Assembly (NCBI RefSeq): GCF_001440395.1
Contig: NZ_LLXZ01000054.1
Coordinates: 1 to 48,017, forward strand
Origin: Bradyrhizobium jicamae
Lineage (GTDB): Bacteria > Pseudomonadota > Alphaproteobacteria > Rhizobiales > Xanthobacteraceae
Length of the DNA: 48,017 nt
Reading direction: 5' to 3'
Part shown: in pieces, positions 36,562 to 45,213 of the stretch
How the letters are laid out: each line of letters starts with the position of its first letter
Numbering within the stretch: position 1 is the stretch's first letter
The notes under the pieces: model-generated
Seen by the model: only the letters and a program-made list of their open reading frames with translations
Told to the model about the DNA's origin: nothing
Database searches by the model: none
Position numbers and translations under genes: made by a program

Positions 36562-38349
36562 ATGATCCGGATCATTCTTTTTCTCTTATTGATCGCGCTT
36601 GGTGCAGCGGGCGCAGCCTGGATTGCCGAGCAGACCGGCGACGTCGCGTTGTCCTGGGGTGGCTATCGCGCCCAGATGACGCTGCCGGTGTTCGTGCTGG
36701 TGCTCGGCATCGTCATCGTCGCGGCGATGATGATTTGGGCGATCTTGCGCGGCCTGTGGCGTACGCCGCAACGTCTCCGCCGCAACCGGCGCGAACGCCG
36801 TCAGGCCCGCGGCCGGCATGCGATCACGCAAGGCCTGCTGGCGATCGGCCATGGCGACTCCTCCGCCGCCCGCATGCATGCCGATACCGCACGGAAACAC
36901 GCGTCGCACGATCCGCTGGCCTTGTTACTGCACGCGCAATCGGCGCAGCTCGACGGCGACCGCGAGGGCGCGCAGCGCGCCTTCCGCGCGATGGCCGAGC
37001 GTGAAGACACGCGGCTGCTCGGCCTGCGCGGCCTCTTCATTGAGGCGCAGCGCGCCGACGATCCCCTCGCCGCGGTCATGCTCGCCGAGGAAGCGCTGAA
37101 ACTGTCGCCGTCGTCGTCATGGGCCTCGCACGCCGTGCTCGGCTTCTGCTGCGCCAAGGGCGACTGGGCCGGTGCGCTGAAAATCCTCGACAACAATCAA
37201 TCGGCCGGGCTTATCGACAAGGCGACCTATCGCCGCCAGCGCGGCGTGCTGCTGACGGCGCGCGCGCTCGAACTCGAAAAGGTCGATCGCGATCTGGCGC
37301 GCGAGAGCGTGATGGAAGCGGTCAAGCTGGCGCCGACGCTGGTGCCGGCCGCGGTACTGGCGAGCAAGTTCGAGAGCGAAGCGCATCAGGTGCGGCGCTC
37401 GATGCGCCTCGTCGAGGCGGCGTGGCTGGCGCAGCCGCATCCCGATCTTGCCGACGCCTATTCTCATGTGAAGCTCGGCGATTCCGCGCGGCAACGGCTG
37501 GTGCGCGTCGAGACGCTGGCTGCAAAAGCGCCAGGCCACATCGAGGGCGCGCTGGCGATCGCGCGCGCTGCGATCGACGCCTCCGAATTTGCGAAAGCGC
37601 GTGAGGCGCTGGCGCCCTTCATCGATCAGCCGACGCAACGTGTCGCGCTGCTGATGGCGGAGCTGGAGCGCACCGAGCACGGCGATAGCGGCCGTTCGCG
37701 GGCGTGGACCTTGCGCGCGGTGCGCGCACTGCATGATCCGGCCTGGACCGCGGACGGCTATGTCAGTGATCGCTGGCGACCGGTCTCGCCGGTTACGGGA
37801 CGGCTCGATGCCTTCCAGTGGCAGACGCCGGTCGCGGCGCTGCCGTCCGACAAGGGACCTGCGATCGAGTCCTCCCCGTTCGAGGAAGCCATGCTGGCGA
37901 CCCCGCGCCGCGCGGTGGTGATTGCGCCGCCCGAGCCCGTGAACGAGCCGGTGGTCGAGCCCATAGCTCCCGACACGCCGGAGCCATCGGCAGCTCCGGT
38001 CGCACCAGAGCCATCGGCCGCGCAGGACAATACGCCGCCAGCGCCTGTCGCCGCCGAGCCCACCCCGGCCGAGGCAAGCCGCCCGGAACCGGCCGCTGAA
38101 CCGGCCCCGGCTCCGCAAAAGCCGCCCGAATCAGCCCCGCCGCAGCCGGCTCCCCTGTTCCGCTCGCGCAAGGACATTCCAAAGACCGTCCCGGCGCCGA
38201 TTCCGGCCGTAATCCCGCTGGTCCGGGCGCCTGACGACCCCGGGGTCGACGAGGAAGGCCCGCCGGACGAATTCGCGGAACAAATCGGAACGCCCAAGGC
38301 CCAGGCCGGCGGCTGGCGAGGATTTTTGTCACGCTGGGGCGGCAACTAG
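36562..38349 (+). CDS. hemY: HemY-like haem biosynthesis protein
   Basis: A 595-residue inner-membrane protein. Two transmembrane segments (residues about 2-20 and 42-62) precede a HemY_N domain and TPR-like helical repeats to about 410. The last 185 residues are a Pro/Ala/Glu-rich, probably disordered tail (PEPVNEPVVEPIAPDTPEP). The name hemY is used in proteobacteria for this TPR protein, whose exact role is not settled. It starts 8 bp after the mitofilin-like gene; the order hemD, mitofilin, hemY is common in this group. Confidence 0.88.
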   Translation: MIRIILFLLLIALGAAGAAWIAEQTGDVALSWGGYRAQMTLPVFVLVLGIVIVAAMMIWAILRGLWRTPQRLRRNRRERRQARGRHAITQGLLAIGHGDSSAARMHADTARKHASHDPLALLLHAQSAQLDGDREGAQRAFRAMAEREDTRLLGLRGLFIEAQRADDPLAAVMLAEEALKLSPSSSWASHAVLGFCCAKGDWAGALKILDNNQSAGLIDKATYRRQRGVLLTARALELEKVDRDLARESVMEAVKLAPTLVPAAVLASKFESEAHQVRRSMRLVEAAWLAQPHPDLADAYSHVKLGDSARQRLVRVETLAAKAPGHIEGALAIARAAIDASEFAKAREALAPFIDQPTQRVALLMAELERTEHGDSGRSRAWTLRAVRALHDPAWTADGYVSDRWRPVSPVTGRLDAFQWQTPVAALPSDKGPAIESSPFEEAMLATPRRAVVIAPPEPVNEPVVEPIAPDTPEPSAAPVAPEPSAAQDNTPPAPVAAEPTPAEASRPEPAAEPAPAPQKPPESAPPQPAPLFRSRKDIPKTVPAPIPAVIPLVRAPDDPGVDEEGPPDEFAEQIGTPKAQAGGWRGFLSRWGGN

Positions 38350-38442
38350 GGTTAAGGCCCGAGCGTTTTTCTTGCCAATCGGGGCCGTGCCCGATATCAG
38401 GTGCGGGCGCTCGCGGCTCACGCGGGAGCGCCGCTTCGGTTC

Positions 38443-38518
38443 GCCGCAATAGCTCAGTTGGTAGAGCACGTCATTCGTAATGACGGGGTCACAGGTTCGA
38501 GTCCTGTTTGCGGCACCA
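38443..38518 (+). tRNA. tRNA-Thr (CGT anticodon)
   Basis: A complete cloverleaf: acceptor GCCGCAA / TTGCGGC, D-arm GCTC-AGTTGGTA-GAGC, anticodon arm CGTCA-TTCGTAA-TGACG with anticodon CGT, T-arm ACAGG-TTCGAGT-CCTGT, discriminator A and an encoded CCA. It is intact, with no sign of an insertion. Confidence 0.97.
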
Positions 38519-38645
38519 CGCTTTTCAAAAAATTCCCTGAAGAATTTGTCGCGCGCGGTCGCGCATGCGTTGGCGTGACCTGTCTCACATAAACGAAAGC
38601 CTGCCACCCGTAGTCTCCCGGTCAACCTCAAGGGGAGATACAAAC

Positions 38646-39110
38646 ATGCGTAAATTCATTCTCATTGCAGGATTCGTTTTTGTATCCGCCGCGGCGCAGG
38701 CTGGCGATCGGAGCCTGTCGTTGGGCGGCATCGAGTCGCCGCGCGCTCCGGCGCCTGCGAAGGCCGTCGTCGATGCACCGAAGACCGCTGAAGCCCCGCC
38801 GGAGCCGCCGAAATATGTCGAGCGGCCGGCGATCGAGGCACCCAGGGCTGAAACACCCAAGGCTGAGACGCCGAAAGCCGACGCGAACAAGGTTGAGACG
38901 AGCAGGACCGAGACGGCTAGGCCACGGGCGGCGAGGGCGTATCGGCCCGCCGCGGCCTCCGCGCATGCCGCGCTCGGCAGGCCTGCATTCCGGAGAACGG
39001 CGTCGATGTCAGGAAGGTCGATGTCAGGAAGAATGAGGCTGCACCACACACGCTACCGGATCGAAGCGCGCATCGCTCGCGCGCTGCATCGATACGGGTT
39101 CTACTGGTAA
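38646..39110 (+). CDS. secreted low-complexity hypothetical protein
   Basis: A 154-residue protein with a signal peptide (KFILIAGFVFVSAAAQAG). The mature part is Pro/Ala/Glu/Lys-rich with a run of ETPKAETPKAE-type repeats, then an Arg-rich stretch and the end LHHTRYRIEARIARALHRYGFYW. I know no family. At DNA level GATGTCAGGAAG occurs twice in tandem near 39005-39030. ATG at 38646 follows GGGGAG. It lies alone after tRNA-Thr. Confidence 0.65.
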   Translation: MRKFILIAGFVFVSAAAQAGDRSLSLGGIESPRAPAPAKAVVDAPKTAEAPPEPPKYVERPAIEAPRAETPKAETPKADANKVETSRTETARPRAARAYRPAAASAHAALGRPAFRRTASMSGRSMSGRMRLHHTRYRIEARIARALHRYGFYW

Positions 39111-39130
39111 GCCGAGATCTCAATTCACGA

Positions 39131-39222
39131 ACGTCATGGCCGCGGCCCGGCCATCCACGTCTTCCTTCGCTGGCGTATCCCAAAGACGCGGATGCCCGGG
39201 GCAAAGCCCGGGCATGGCGACC
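39131..39222. repeat. intergenic repeat (GGCCGCGGCCCGGCCATCCACGTCTT type)
   Basis: The sequence ACGTCATGGCCGCGGCCCGG...CCATCCACGTCTTC, then AAGACGCGGATGCCCGGGGCAAAGCCCGGGCATGGCG, reads partly as an inverted pair. It resembles the transposon-derived or REP-like repeats common between Bradyrhizobium genes. A related piece lies at about 28029-28095. Confidence 0.5.
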
Positions 39223-39259
39223 AAATTGGAAGTGCGACGCCGACAGGCGCCGCGAATGC

Positions 39260-40300
39260 TTACTGCGAAACCGTCTGCACCACGCTGCTGATCGGGCGGC
39301 TGGCGACCGCCGGCGTCTTCTGATCCTTCACCAGCATCGCGTCATATTCGGGCAGGGTTTCGAGCTGCTCCTTGGCGCGCATCTGCACGACCTTGTAGCC
39401 GCCGGCCTTCAGGCGACGCAGCAGCGTCGGCAAGGCCTGCGCCGTGCTCTTCTGCAGATCGTGCATCAGGATCACGCCCTTGCCCTGCTTGTCGAGCTTG
39501 GTCATGACGTTCTGGATCACCTGGTCGGGACCCGACGATTTGAAGTCGTTGGAATCGACATCGACTGAAAACATCGAGATGTTGCGCGAGGCGAGATAGC
39601 CGAGGGCTGTTTGTGTGTGCGCGAGCCCGGGGAAGCGGAAGAACGGCGCGGGCGCGGTTCCCAGCGCCATCTTCACGGCGCTGAAGCCTTTCTCGATCTC
39701 TTCCCGCATCTGCGCCTCGGTCAGCTTCTTGCTGTCGAGATGGGCATGCGACCAGGTGTGCGAGCCGATGGTGTGGCCGGCGACCGCGACCTGCTTGAGA
39801 ATCTCCGGATGATAGGTCGTGTGCTTGCCTACGGGGAAGAACAACGCCTTGGTGCATTCATCCGCGAGCGCCTTCAGCACCGCCGGCGTGGTCGGCCACG
39901 GACCGTCGTCGAAGGTCAGCACCACTTCCTTATCGGTCAGGAAGTCGAACTGCTTGTATTGCAGGAAGCCGAAGCCAGGACCGCCTGTGGTGTCGATCAC
40001 GACGGTGCGGCTGACGCCGAGCGCGTCGGGGTTGGCGCAGCTCGAGCGCATCGGCTGCGGCGCAGGAAAGGGCGCGGGAGCAGCGGCCGGCATCGGCTTC
40101 GAGAGCCCGGCGGTGATCTCGACGTCGTCCTTCGGTGCGGGTCTCGCTGCGGCGGGCGCCAGCAGCGGCTCGGCCATGCGAGCGGCGACGGTTTGAGGGG
40201 GAGCCGCATCGGCGCGCGGCGAGGAGGTCCAGAACCAAACGCCGGTGATCAATACCGCCGTCACAAAACTGGCCAGCATCAGGCCCAACGCATTACGCAT
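39260..40300 (-). CDS. polysaccharide deacetylase (NodB homology domain)
   Basis: A 346-residue exported or anchored deacetylase. An N-terminal membrane segment (ALGLMLASFVTAVLITGVWFW) is followed by a Pro/Ala-rich linker and the NodB domain from about 125: TFDDGPWP (D131, D132) and H181-T-W-S-H185 form the metal and catalytic motifs. It removes acetyl groups from a polysaccharide, possibly peptidoglycan or a surface glycan. ATG at 40300 has GGAAAGAG upstream. Confidence 0.92.
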   Translation of the reverse strand: MRNALGLMLASFVTAVLITGVWFWTSSPRADAAPPQTVAARMAEPLLAPAAARPAPKDDVEITAGLSKPMPAAAPAPFPAPQPMRSSCANPDALGVSRTVVIDTTGGPGFGFLQYKQFDFLTDKEVVLTFDDGPWPTTPAVLKALADECTKALFFPVGKHTTYHPEILKQVAVAGHTIGSHTWSHAHLDSKKLTEAQMREEIEKGFSAVKMALGTAPAPFFRFPGLAHTQTALGYLASRNISMFSVDVDSNDFKSSGPDQVIQNVMTKLDKQGKGVILMHDLQKSTAQALPTLLRRLKAGGYKVVQMRAKEQLETLPEYDAMLVKDQKTPAVASRPISSVVQTVSQ

Positions 40301-40510
40301 CGCTACTCTTTCCAGATACTCGGGATACACACGCAACGGGTCATTAATGCCAACAATGTCTTAACGTCTCGCGAACAGGCGCCGGTTAGGCGAAGCAAAT
40401 AAGGGGTTTATGAGCGAGTGACGTCAGTCACAGTCGTGACAGCGGTTCCGGGCGCATGGTCCCCGCCATCAACAACGGGCCCCGCTTTGCCGGGCCAACA
40501 GGAGCCGACA

Positions 40511-40789
40511 ATGACCGCAATGTTCTTCAATACCGTTCGCAAGGTGAGTTTAGTGCTGGCCATGACCACCTCTTTCGCCGCCGCCTCGTCGACCGCGAGC
40601 TTTGCCTACAGCTCCGAAGCGCAGCAGATGTGCACCGGCGACGCGTTCCGCCTCTGCAGCTCGGAAATCCCGAATATCCCGAAGATCACCGCCTGCATGA
40701 TCAAGCGCCGCGCCGAGCTGAGCGCGGGCTGCCGCACCGTGATGGATCGCGATCTCGCCGCCCAGAAGGGCAAGCTCGCCGCGCAGTAA
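40511..40789 (+). CDS. small secreted cysteine-rich protein
   Basis: A 92-residue protein with a signal peptide (SLVLAMTTSFAAASSTASFA) and a four-Cys mature part: MCTGDAFRLCSSEIPN, then ITACMIKRR and AGCRTVM. The spacing is like the cysteine-rich repeat (Golgi-apparatus-protein type) found also in the next gene, 41035. Role unknown. ATG at 40511 has GGAG about eight bases upstream. A clear intrinsic terminator follows 23 bp after its stop. Confidence 0.78.
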   Translation: MTAMFFNTVRKVSLVLAMTTSFAAASSTASFAYSSEAQQMCTGDAFRLCSSEIPNIPKITACMIKRRAELSAGCRTVMDRDLAAQKGKLAAQ

Positions 40790-40812
40790 TCGGCTCTCTG
40801 TCCGGCTCCCGG

Positions 40813-40846
40813 AAACGCTTGCGGCGATGCGACGCAGGCGTTTTTT
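40813..40846 (+). terminator. intrinsic terminator after the cysteine-rich gene
   Basis: AAACGCTTGCG (40813-40823) and CGCAGGCGTTT (40833-40843) form an 11-bp stem with one G-U pair and a 9-nt loop, ending in a run of six T. It follows the stop at 40789. Confidence 0.82.
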
Positions 40847-41034
40847 CTTGAGGTTTTGGGGAGCGCCACGCGCAGGATCTGCGCGATTTCGTCCATCACA
40901 AATGCGTTGCCAGCCCGGATTTCAGCGCTCGATTCCCGTTTTGAGGCGTTTTCCTGACGCGAAACGGTGTTCCCTCCGCTCGAAAACAAGATAGAACGCG
41001 CTGATTGCGTTTTACCGGTGCAAAGGCATAGCAA

Positions 41035-41262
41035 ATGACCAAGATTCTTTTCGTCATTCCCCTGGTTCTGATTACGTCAGCCGCTGCGGCCCAGTCCCAG
41101 CAGGACCGGCAGAAAGGGCATGACGCCTGCTCGCGCGACGTCTCGCGCTACTGCCGCGCGCAGATGCAGGATGGCGACCAGATCGTGCTGGCCTGCCTGA
41201 AGCAGAACCGCGCCAAGATCAGCAAGGGCTGCCAGCAGATGCTGGCGAGCCACGGGCAGTAA
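41035..41262 (+). CDS. small secreted cysteine-rich repeat protein
   Basis: A 75-residue protein with a signal peptide (ILFVIPLVLITSAAAA) and the motif DACSRDVSRYCRAQMQDGD, then LACLKQNR and KGCQQML, four Cys with C-x7-C and later C-x11-C spacing. This fits the cysteine-rich repeat family known from eukaryotic GLG1 and many alphaproteobacterial proteins. It is a relative of the protein at 40511, so a small paralogous pair lies here. It ends 48 bp before a hairpin and is convergent with dctM. Confidence 0.82.
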   Translation: MTKILFVIPLVLITSAAAAQSQQDRQKGHDACSRDVSRYCRAQMQDGDQIVLACLKQNRAKISKGCQQMLASHGQ

Positions 41263-41310
41263 GATCGCACTCGGATTTTTTCGCGGGTCTTCGTAACGCG
41301 AACCGACCGT

Positions 41311-41333
41311 CGCCCCGGATCAAATCCGGGGCG
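41311..41333. terminator. probable bidirectional terminator hairpin
   Basis: CGCCCCGGAT (41311-41320) and ATCCGGGGCG (41324-41333) form a perfect 10-bp stem with a 3-nt loop. It lies between two convergent genes; the T-run on either side is poor. Confidence 0.55.
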
Positions 41334-41347
41334 CACTTTCAAATGCT

Positions 41348-43096
41348 CTAGCCGCCGTAAAGATATTTCGGCAGCCACAGCGTCAGCCCCGGCCAGACAT
41401 ACATGATCGCCATGCACAGGATGACGATGAGCATGTAGGGCATCATGCCGGCGAAGATCTGGTTCAGCGTGACGTGTTTCGGCGCGACGCCCTTGAGATA
41501 GAACGCCGACATCGCGACCGGCGGCGACAGGAACGCCGCCTGCAGGTTCACGAACACCAGCACGCCCCACAGAATCGGGTCGATGCCGAAATGTTTGAGC
41601 ATCGGCAGGAAGATCGGCACGAAGATGATGATGATCTCGGTCCATTCGAGCGGCCAGCCGAGGACGAAGATGATCGCCTGCGACAGGATCATGAACTGAA
41701 GCGGCGTCAAGTTGAGCGAGAGCACCCAGCTCTCCAGCAGCGCCTGGCCGCCGAGGATGGCGAACACCGCCGAGAAAAGCGCCGAGCCGACGAACAGCCA
41801 GCACACCATGGCGGTGGTCTTGGCGGTCAGGAACACCGCTTCCTTGGTGCGCTTCCAGTCGAGCGTGCGGGCATGGAAGGCGAGAAGGAAGGCGCCGGCC
41901 GCGCCGACGCCGGCGGATTCGGTGGCGGTGGTGATGCCGAACAGGATCACTCCGAGCACCACCACGGTGAGAATGCCGAGCGGCATCACCGAAGACGTCA
42001 GGAGCTTGAGAACCTCGAAGCGCTCGCCGCCCATGCGCAAGTAAGAGCGCAGCGTCCATGCCGCGAGCACAACGGCCGATACCGCGAACCAGATATAGAA
42101 CTGGGTGTCCGGTCCCTTGGAGGCGGGTGACGCCTCGCTGGGCGCGGGCGCGCTGCCGAGCTGTTGCAGGCCTTCGACCGCTTCGCTCGCCGCGCCGGCC
42201 TGCTGGTGGATCACGACATACCACCAGACCGTGGCGAGCGCGATCGCGGACAGCAGGAATGGCACCAGCGCGACGAGGAAGTTCTGCGCGATCGCGCCAT
42301 AGCCCATCGGCTTGCCGTCGATCAGAACCGTCTTCGCCTTTGCCGGCGACAACAGCGCCTTGAACAGGCCGACGAACATGTTCGGCGAATACAGCGTCGA
42401 GAATTTCGTGATCCATTCCGGCACCGGGACGCGGGTCTGTTCCTCCGGCAGCGCCGGGGCGACCTTCGGATTGATCATCGCCCAGCCGACGATATAGACG
42501 AGATAAAGGAACGCCAGGAAGAAGCCTGGGAACATCGCCGCCGCATACAGCTTGACGACGGATTGTCCCGCCACCGCCGCGTAGACGATGATCATCACCG
42601 AAGGCGGGATCAGGATGCCGAGCGTGCCGCCGGCGGTGATGACGCCGGAGGCGAGTTTGACGTCATAGCCGGCGCGCAGCATCGGGTTGAAGGCGATGAC
42701 GCCCATCAGCACCACCACCGCGCCGACCAGGCCGCTGGCAATGCCCCAGAAGGTGCAGACGATCAGGGTCGCGACCGCGAGCGAGGCAGGCAGGCGGCGG
42801 AAGGCGAGCTGGATCGAATAGAACATCTTGTCGACCAGCGCGCCACGCTCCATCACGTAGCCCATCAGCACGAACAGCGGGATCGATATCAGCACGTCGT
42901 TGGTCATCGCGCCGTAGGTGCGCTGGACCATCAGCTCGAACACCTTGTTGTGGGTCCAGTTCTGCGACGGGTCGTAGAAGGCGATGAAGCCGAAGAACAT
43001 GCCGAGGCCCATCAGCGTGAAGGCCGTGGCAAAGCCCATCATGATGACGACGACGATGAGCGTCAGCATCAACAGGCCGAGTGCAGGATCGCTCAT
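41348..43096 (-). CDS. dctM: TRAP transporter large permease (DctM)
   Basis: A 582-residue membrane protein with more than twelve hydrophobic segments, the large subunit of a tripartite ATP-independent periplasmic transporter. Motifs such as SIPLFVLMGYVMERGAL and GGTLGILIPPSVMIIVYA are typical. It is longer than the usual ~430 residues because of an insert of about 150 residues (about 235-385) between conserved blocks, which includes a soluble low-complexity loop. It overlaps dctQ by 4 bp. Confidence 0.94.
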   Translation of the reverse strand: MSDPALGLLMLTLIVVVIMMGFATAFTLMGLGMFFGFIAFYDPSQNWTHNKVFELMVQRTYGAMTNDVLISIPLFVLMGYVMERGALVDKMFYSIQLAFRRLPASLAVATLIVCTFWGIASGLVGAVVVLMGVIAFNPMLRAGYDVKLASGVITAGGTLGILIPPSVMIIVYAAVAGQSVVKLYAAAMFPGFFLAFLYLVYIVGWAMINPKVAPALPEEQTRVPVPEWITKFSTLYSPNMFVGLFKALLSPAKAKTVLIDGKPMGYGAIAQNFLVALVPFLLSAIALATVWWYVVIHQQAGAASEAVEGLQQLGSAPAPSEASPASKGPDTQFYIWFAVSAVVLAAWTLRSYLRMGGERFEVLKLLTSSVMPLGILTVVVLGVILFGITTATESAGVGAAGAFLLAFHARTLDWKRTKEAVFLTAKTTAMVCWLFVGSALFSAVFAILGGQALLESWVLSLNLTPLQFMILSQAIIFVLGWPLEWTEIIIIFVPIFLPMLKHFGIDPILWGVLVFVNLQAAFLSPPVAMSAFYLKGVAPKHVTLNQIFAGMMPYMLIVILCMAIMYVWPGLTLWLPKYLYGG

Positions 43097-43761
43097 GTGT
43101 TCAGGTCCCCACCCATGCCGCGCTGCCGCGCCATTTCGTCGATGCGCGCCGCCCCCTCGATGGCGATCTTGCGCGATTCCTCGTCCACGTATTCAGAGTG
43201 CGCGAGCTGCTCCTCGATGACGTCGGTCTCGGCGACGTCCTTCAGGCGGCTCGGCCATTCGCCGGTCTTCAGGCACACGATGCAGCGGATGATTTCGGCG
43301 ATCCCCTGCAGCATGATCAGCGCGCCCGCAATCGGGATCACCGTCTTGAAGTGGTAGACCGGCGGGCCGTCCGCGGTGACGTTGGAATGCTCGTTGATGT
43401 GCCAGGAATCCGCGGCGTAGAAATAGCCGGCATAGACCAGCGCGGCGATGCCCGGGATGAAGAAGACGAAGTAGAGAACGAGGTCGAGCGCGGCCTGCGT
43501 GCGCGGGCGCATCGAGGAGTACAGGAAGTCGCCTCGGACATGGGCATTCTGCGCCAGCGTATAGGCGCCAGCCAGCATGAACAGCGACCCATACATCATG
43601 TTTTCAACGTCGAAGATCCACGCCGTCGGCATGTTCACGGCGTAGCGCTTGAACACTTCGATACAGACGACGCTCATCAGCAGGATCATCAGCCAGGCGG
43701 ATGCCTTGCCGACCCAGGTCGAGATGCCGTCGATCGTGTGCAGTAATCTCTGGACGTTCAT
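43093..43761 (-). CDS. dctQ: TRAP transporter small permease (DctQ)
   Basis: A 222-residue membrane protein with four hydrophobic segments (for example WLMILLMSVVCIEVFKRY and DLVLYFVFFIPGIAALVYAGYF) and a charged C-terminal tail of about 50 residues. It pairs with DctM to form the transport complex. The ATG at 43761 lies before the first helix; upstream codons in frame are not conserved in character. 4-bp overlap with dctM; dctP lies upstream. Confidence 0.92.
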   Translation of the reverse strand: MNVQRLLHTIDGISTWVGKASAWLMILLMSVVCIEVFKRYAVNMPTAWIFDVENMMYGSLFMLAGAYTLAQNAHVRGDFLYSSMRPRTQAALDLVLYFVFFIPGIAALVYAGYFYAADSWHINEHSNVTADGPPVYHFKTVIPIAGALIMLQGIAEIIRCIVCLKTGEWPSRLKDVAETDVIEEQLAHSEYVDEESRKIAIEGAARIDEMARQRGMGGDLNT

Positions 43762-43806
43762 GTGATGCGGTTTAGCGCGAGAGAAAACGATGTCCCAACA
43801 TAACAC

Positions 43807-43840
43807 AGGCACCGTCCGGATGGTGGTCCGGACGGTGCCT
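43807..43840. promoter_or_regulatory. hairpin between dctP and dctQ
   Basis: AGGCACCGTCCGGA (43807-43820) and TCCGGACGGTGCCT (43827-43840) make a perfect 14-bp stem with a 6-nt loop and no T-run. It sits between the binding-protein gene and the permease genes, where such hairpins often stabilise or partially terminate the mRNA, giving more binding protein than permease. Confidence 0.6.
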
Positions 43841-43859
43841 AGCCGGGTTTATTTTGGCG

Positions 43860-44996
43860 TCAGAGCTTCTTCGCGGCGGCGTTGGCCCCGAAATAGTGGT
43901 CGTAGGCCATGCGGCGGCTCACCACCGTGTCCTGCTCCCACTGCGTCGCCCGCTTGGCGAATTCGATCTGCGACTGCACGATCTCCTTGAACAGCGGGTT
44001 TTCCGCAGACTTCTTCTTCGCCACCTCGTCATAGATCTCGAGTTGCCGCTTCAGGATCGCATCAGGGGTCTTGTAGAACTTGACGTTGTCCTTGCCCTGC
44101 AGCTCGACATAGTCCTTGGAGTAGCGGTCGATCGCCTTCCAGGACATGTCGGCGGATGCGGCGTCCACCGCATTGGCGATGATCGCCTTCATCTTGTCCG
44201 GCAGGGCAGCGTACTTGTCCTTGTTGAACATGATTTCGAACTGCTCGGCGTTCTGGTGATAGCTCTGCAGCATGCAGACCTTGGAGACGTCGGGGAAACC
44301 CAGCACGCGATCGGAAGTGGCATTGTTGAACTCCGCAGCGTCCAACAGGCCGCGGTCCATGGCTGCTACGATCTCGCCGCCGGGAAGTGCGTTCACGGCC
44401 GCACCCATTCCCGAATACACGTCAATGGAGATGCCGACGGTACGGAACTTCAGGCCCTTGACGTCTTCGACCTTCGCAACCGGCTTCTTGAACCAGCCGA
44501 ACGGCTGCGTCGGCATCGGCCCGTAGGGGAACGAGACGACGTTGGCGTTGATCGATGCATAGAGCTTTTCGAGCAGCTCCTTGCCGCCGCCATAGCGGTG
44601 CCAGGCCAGCAGCATGTTGGCGTCCATCGCAAAGCCCGGTCCCGAGCCCCACAGCGCCAGAGCGGTCTGCTTGCCGTAGTGATAGACCAGCACGCCATGG
44701 CCGCCGTCGAGCACGCCCTTGGATACCGCATCGAGCAGGCCGAAGGCTGGCACCACGGCGCCTGCCGGCAGCACCTCGATCTTGAGGTCGCCGCCGGTCA
44801 TGTCGTTGACCTTCTTGGCGTAGTCGAGGGCGTATTCGTGGAAAATGTCCTTGGACGGCCAGGTGCTCTGCCAGCGCATGCTGATCGGCCCCTGGGCGCG
44901 GACGACGGTCGGGGCGGCAACGGCCGTGGCAGCGCCCGCGGCGGCCACTTTCAGGAAGCGGCGCCGTGTTGAATTGTCCTTGGTCGGCTTGGTCAT
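43860..44996 (-). CDS. dctP: TRAP transporter substrate-binding protein (DctP/TakP-like)
   Basis: A 378-residue periplasmic binding protein. A Tat signal is visible (TRRRFLKVAAAGAATAVAAP) and the mature part begins QGPISMRWQSTWPSKD. The segment LKFRTVGISIDVYSGMGAAV and DAAEFNNATSDRVLGF resemble the TakP branch that binds 2-oxo acids or similar carboxylates; the real ligand is not clear. ATG at 44996 has a strong GGGAGG site. First gene of dctP-dctQ-dctM. Confidence 0.93.
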   Translation of the reverse strand: MTKPTKDNSTRRRFLKVAAAGAATAVAAPTVVRAQGPISMRWQSTWPSKDIFHEYALDYAKKVNDMTGGDLKIEVLPAGAVVPAFGLLDAVSKGVLDGGHGVLVYHYGKQTALALWGSGPGFAMDANMLLAWHRYGGGKELLEKLYASINANVVSFPYGPMPTQPFGWFKKPVAKVEDVKGLKFRTVGISIDVYSGMGAAVNALPGGEIVAAMDRGLLDAAEFNNATSDRVLGFPDVSKVCMLQSYHQNAEQFEIMFNKDKYAALPDKMKAIIANAVDAASADMSWKAIDRYSKDYVELQGKDNVKFYKTPDAILKRQLEIYDEVAKKKSAENPLFKEIVQSQIEFAKRATQWEQDTVVSRRMAYDHYFGANAAAKKL

Positions 44997-45213
44997 TTGT
45001 ATCCTCCCGGTTGAGCCGGCCTTGGGTCGGCCAGCCGTTGTTGCTTGGCGCGAACTCTACGGGCGGGGCCCGAGCTTTGGCAAGGATACGTTATACCAAT
45101 GCGGCGTTAGGCTGCGGCACGGCCGTGGGCAGCAACCCATGACGCCAGCCGGGCCGTCCGACTGGTTAACAGCGCAGCCGAGCTAGCCACGTGATCGCGG
45201 CGCTTCCGTAAAA

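Noticed and set aside
38443..38518. tRNA-Thr as attachment site
   Set aside because: The tRNA is intact with no repeat of its 3' end in the window and is 24 kb from the element; the GST repeats define the site.
38329..38643. Minus-strand frame across tRNA-Thr
   Set aside because: It contains the antisense of the tRNA and peptide TRTCDPVITNDVLYQLSY, a well-known false protein from tRNA genes.
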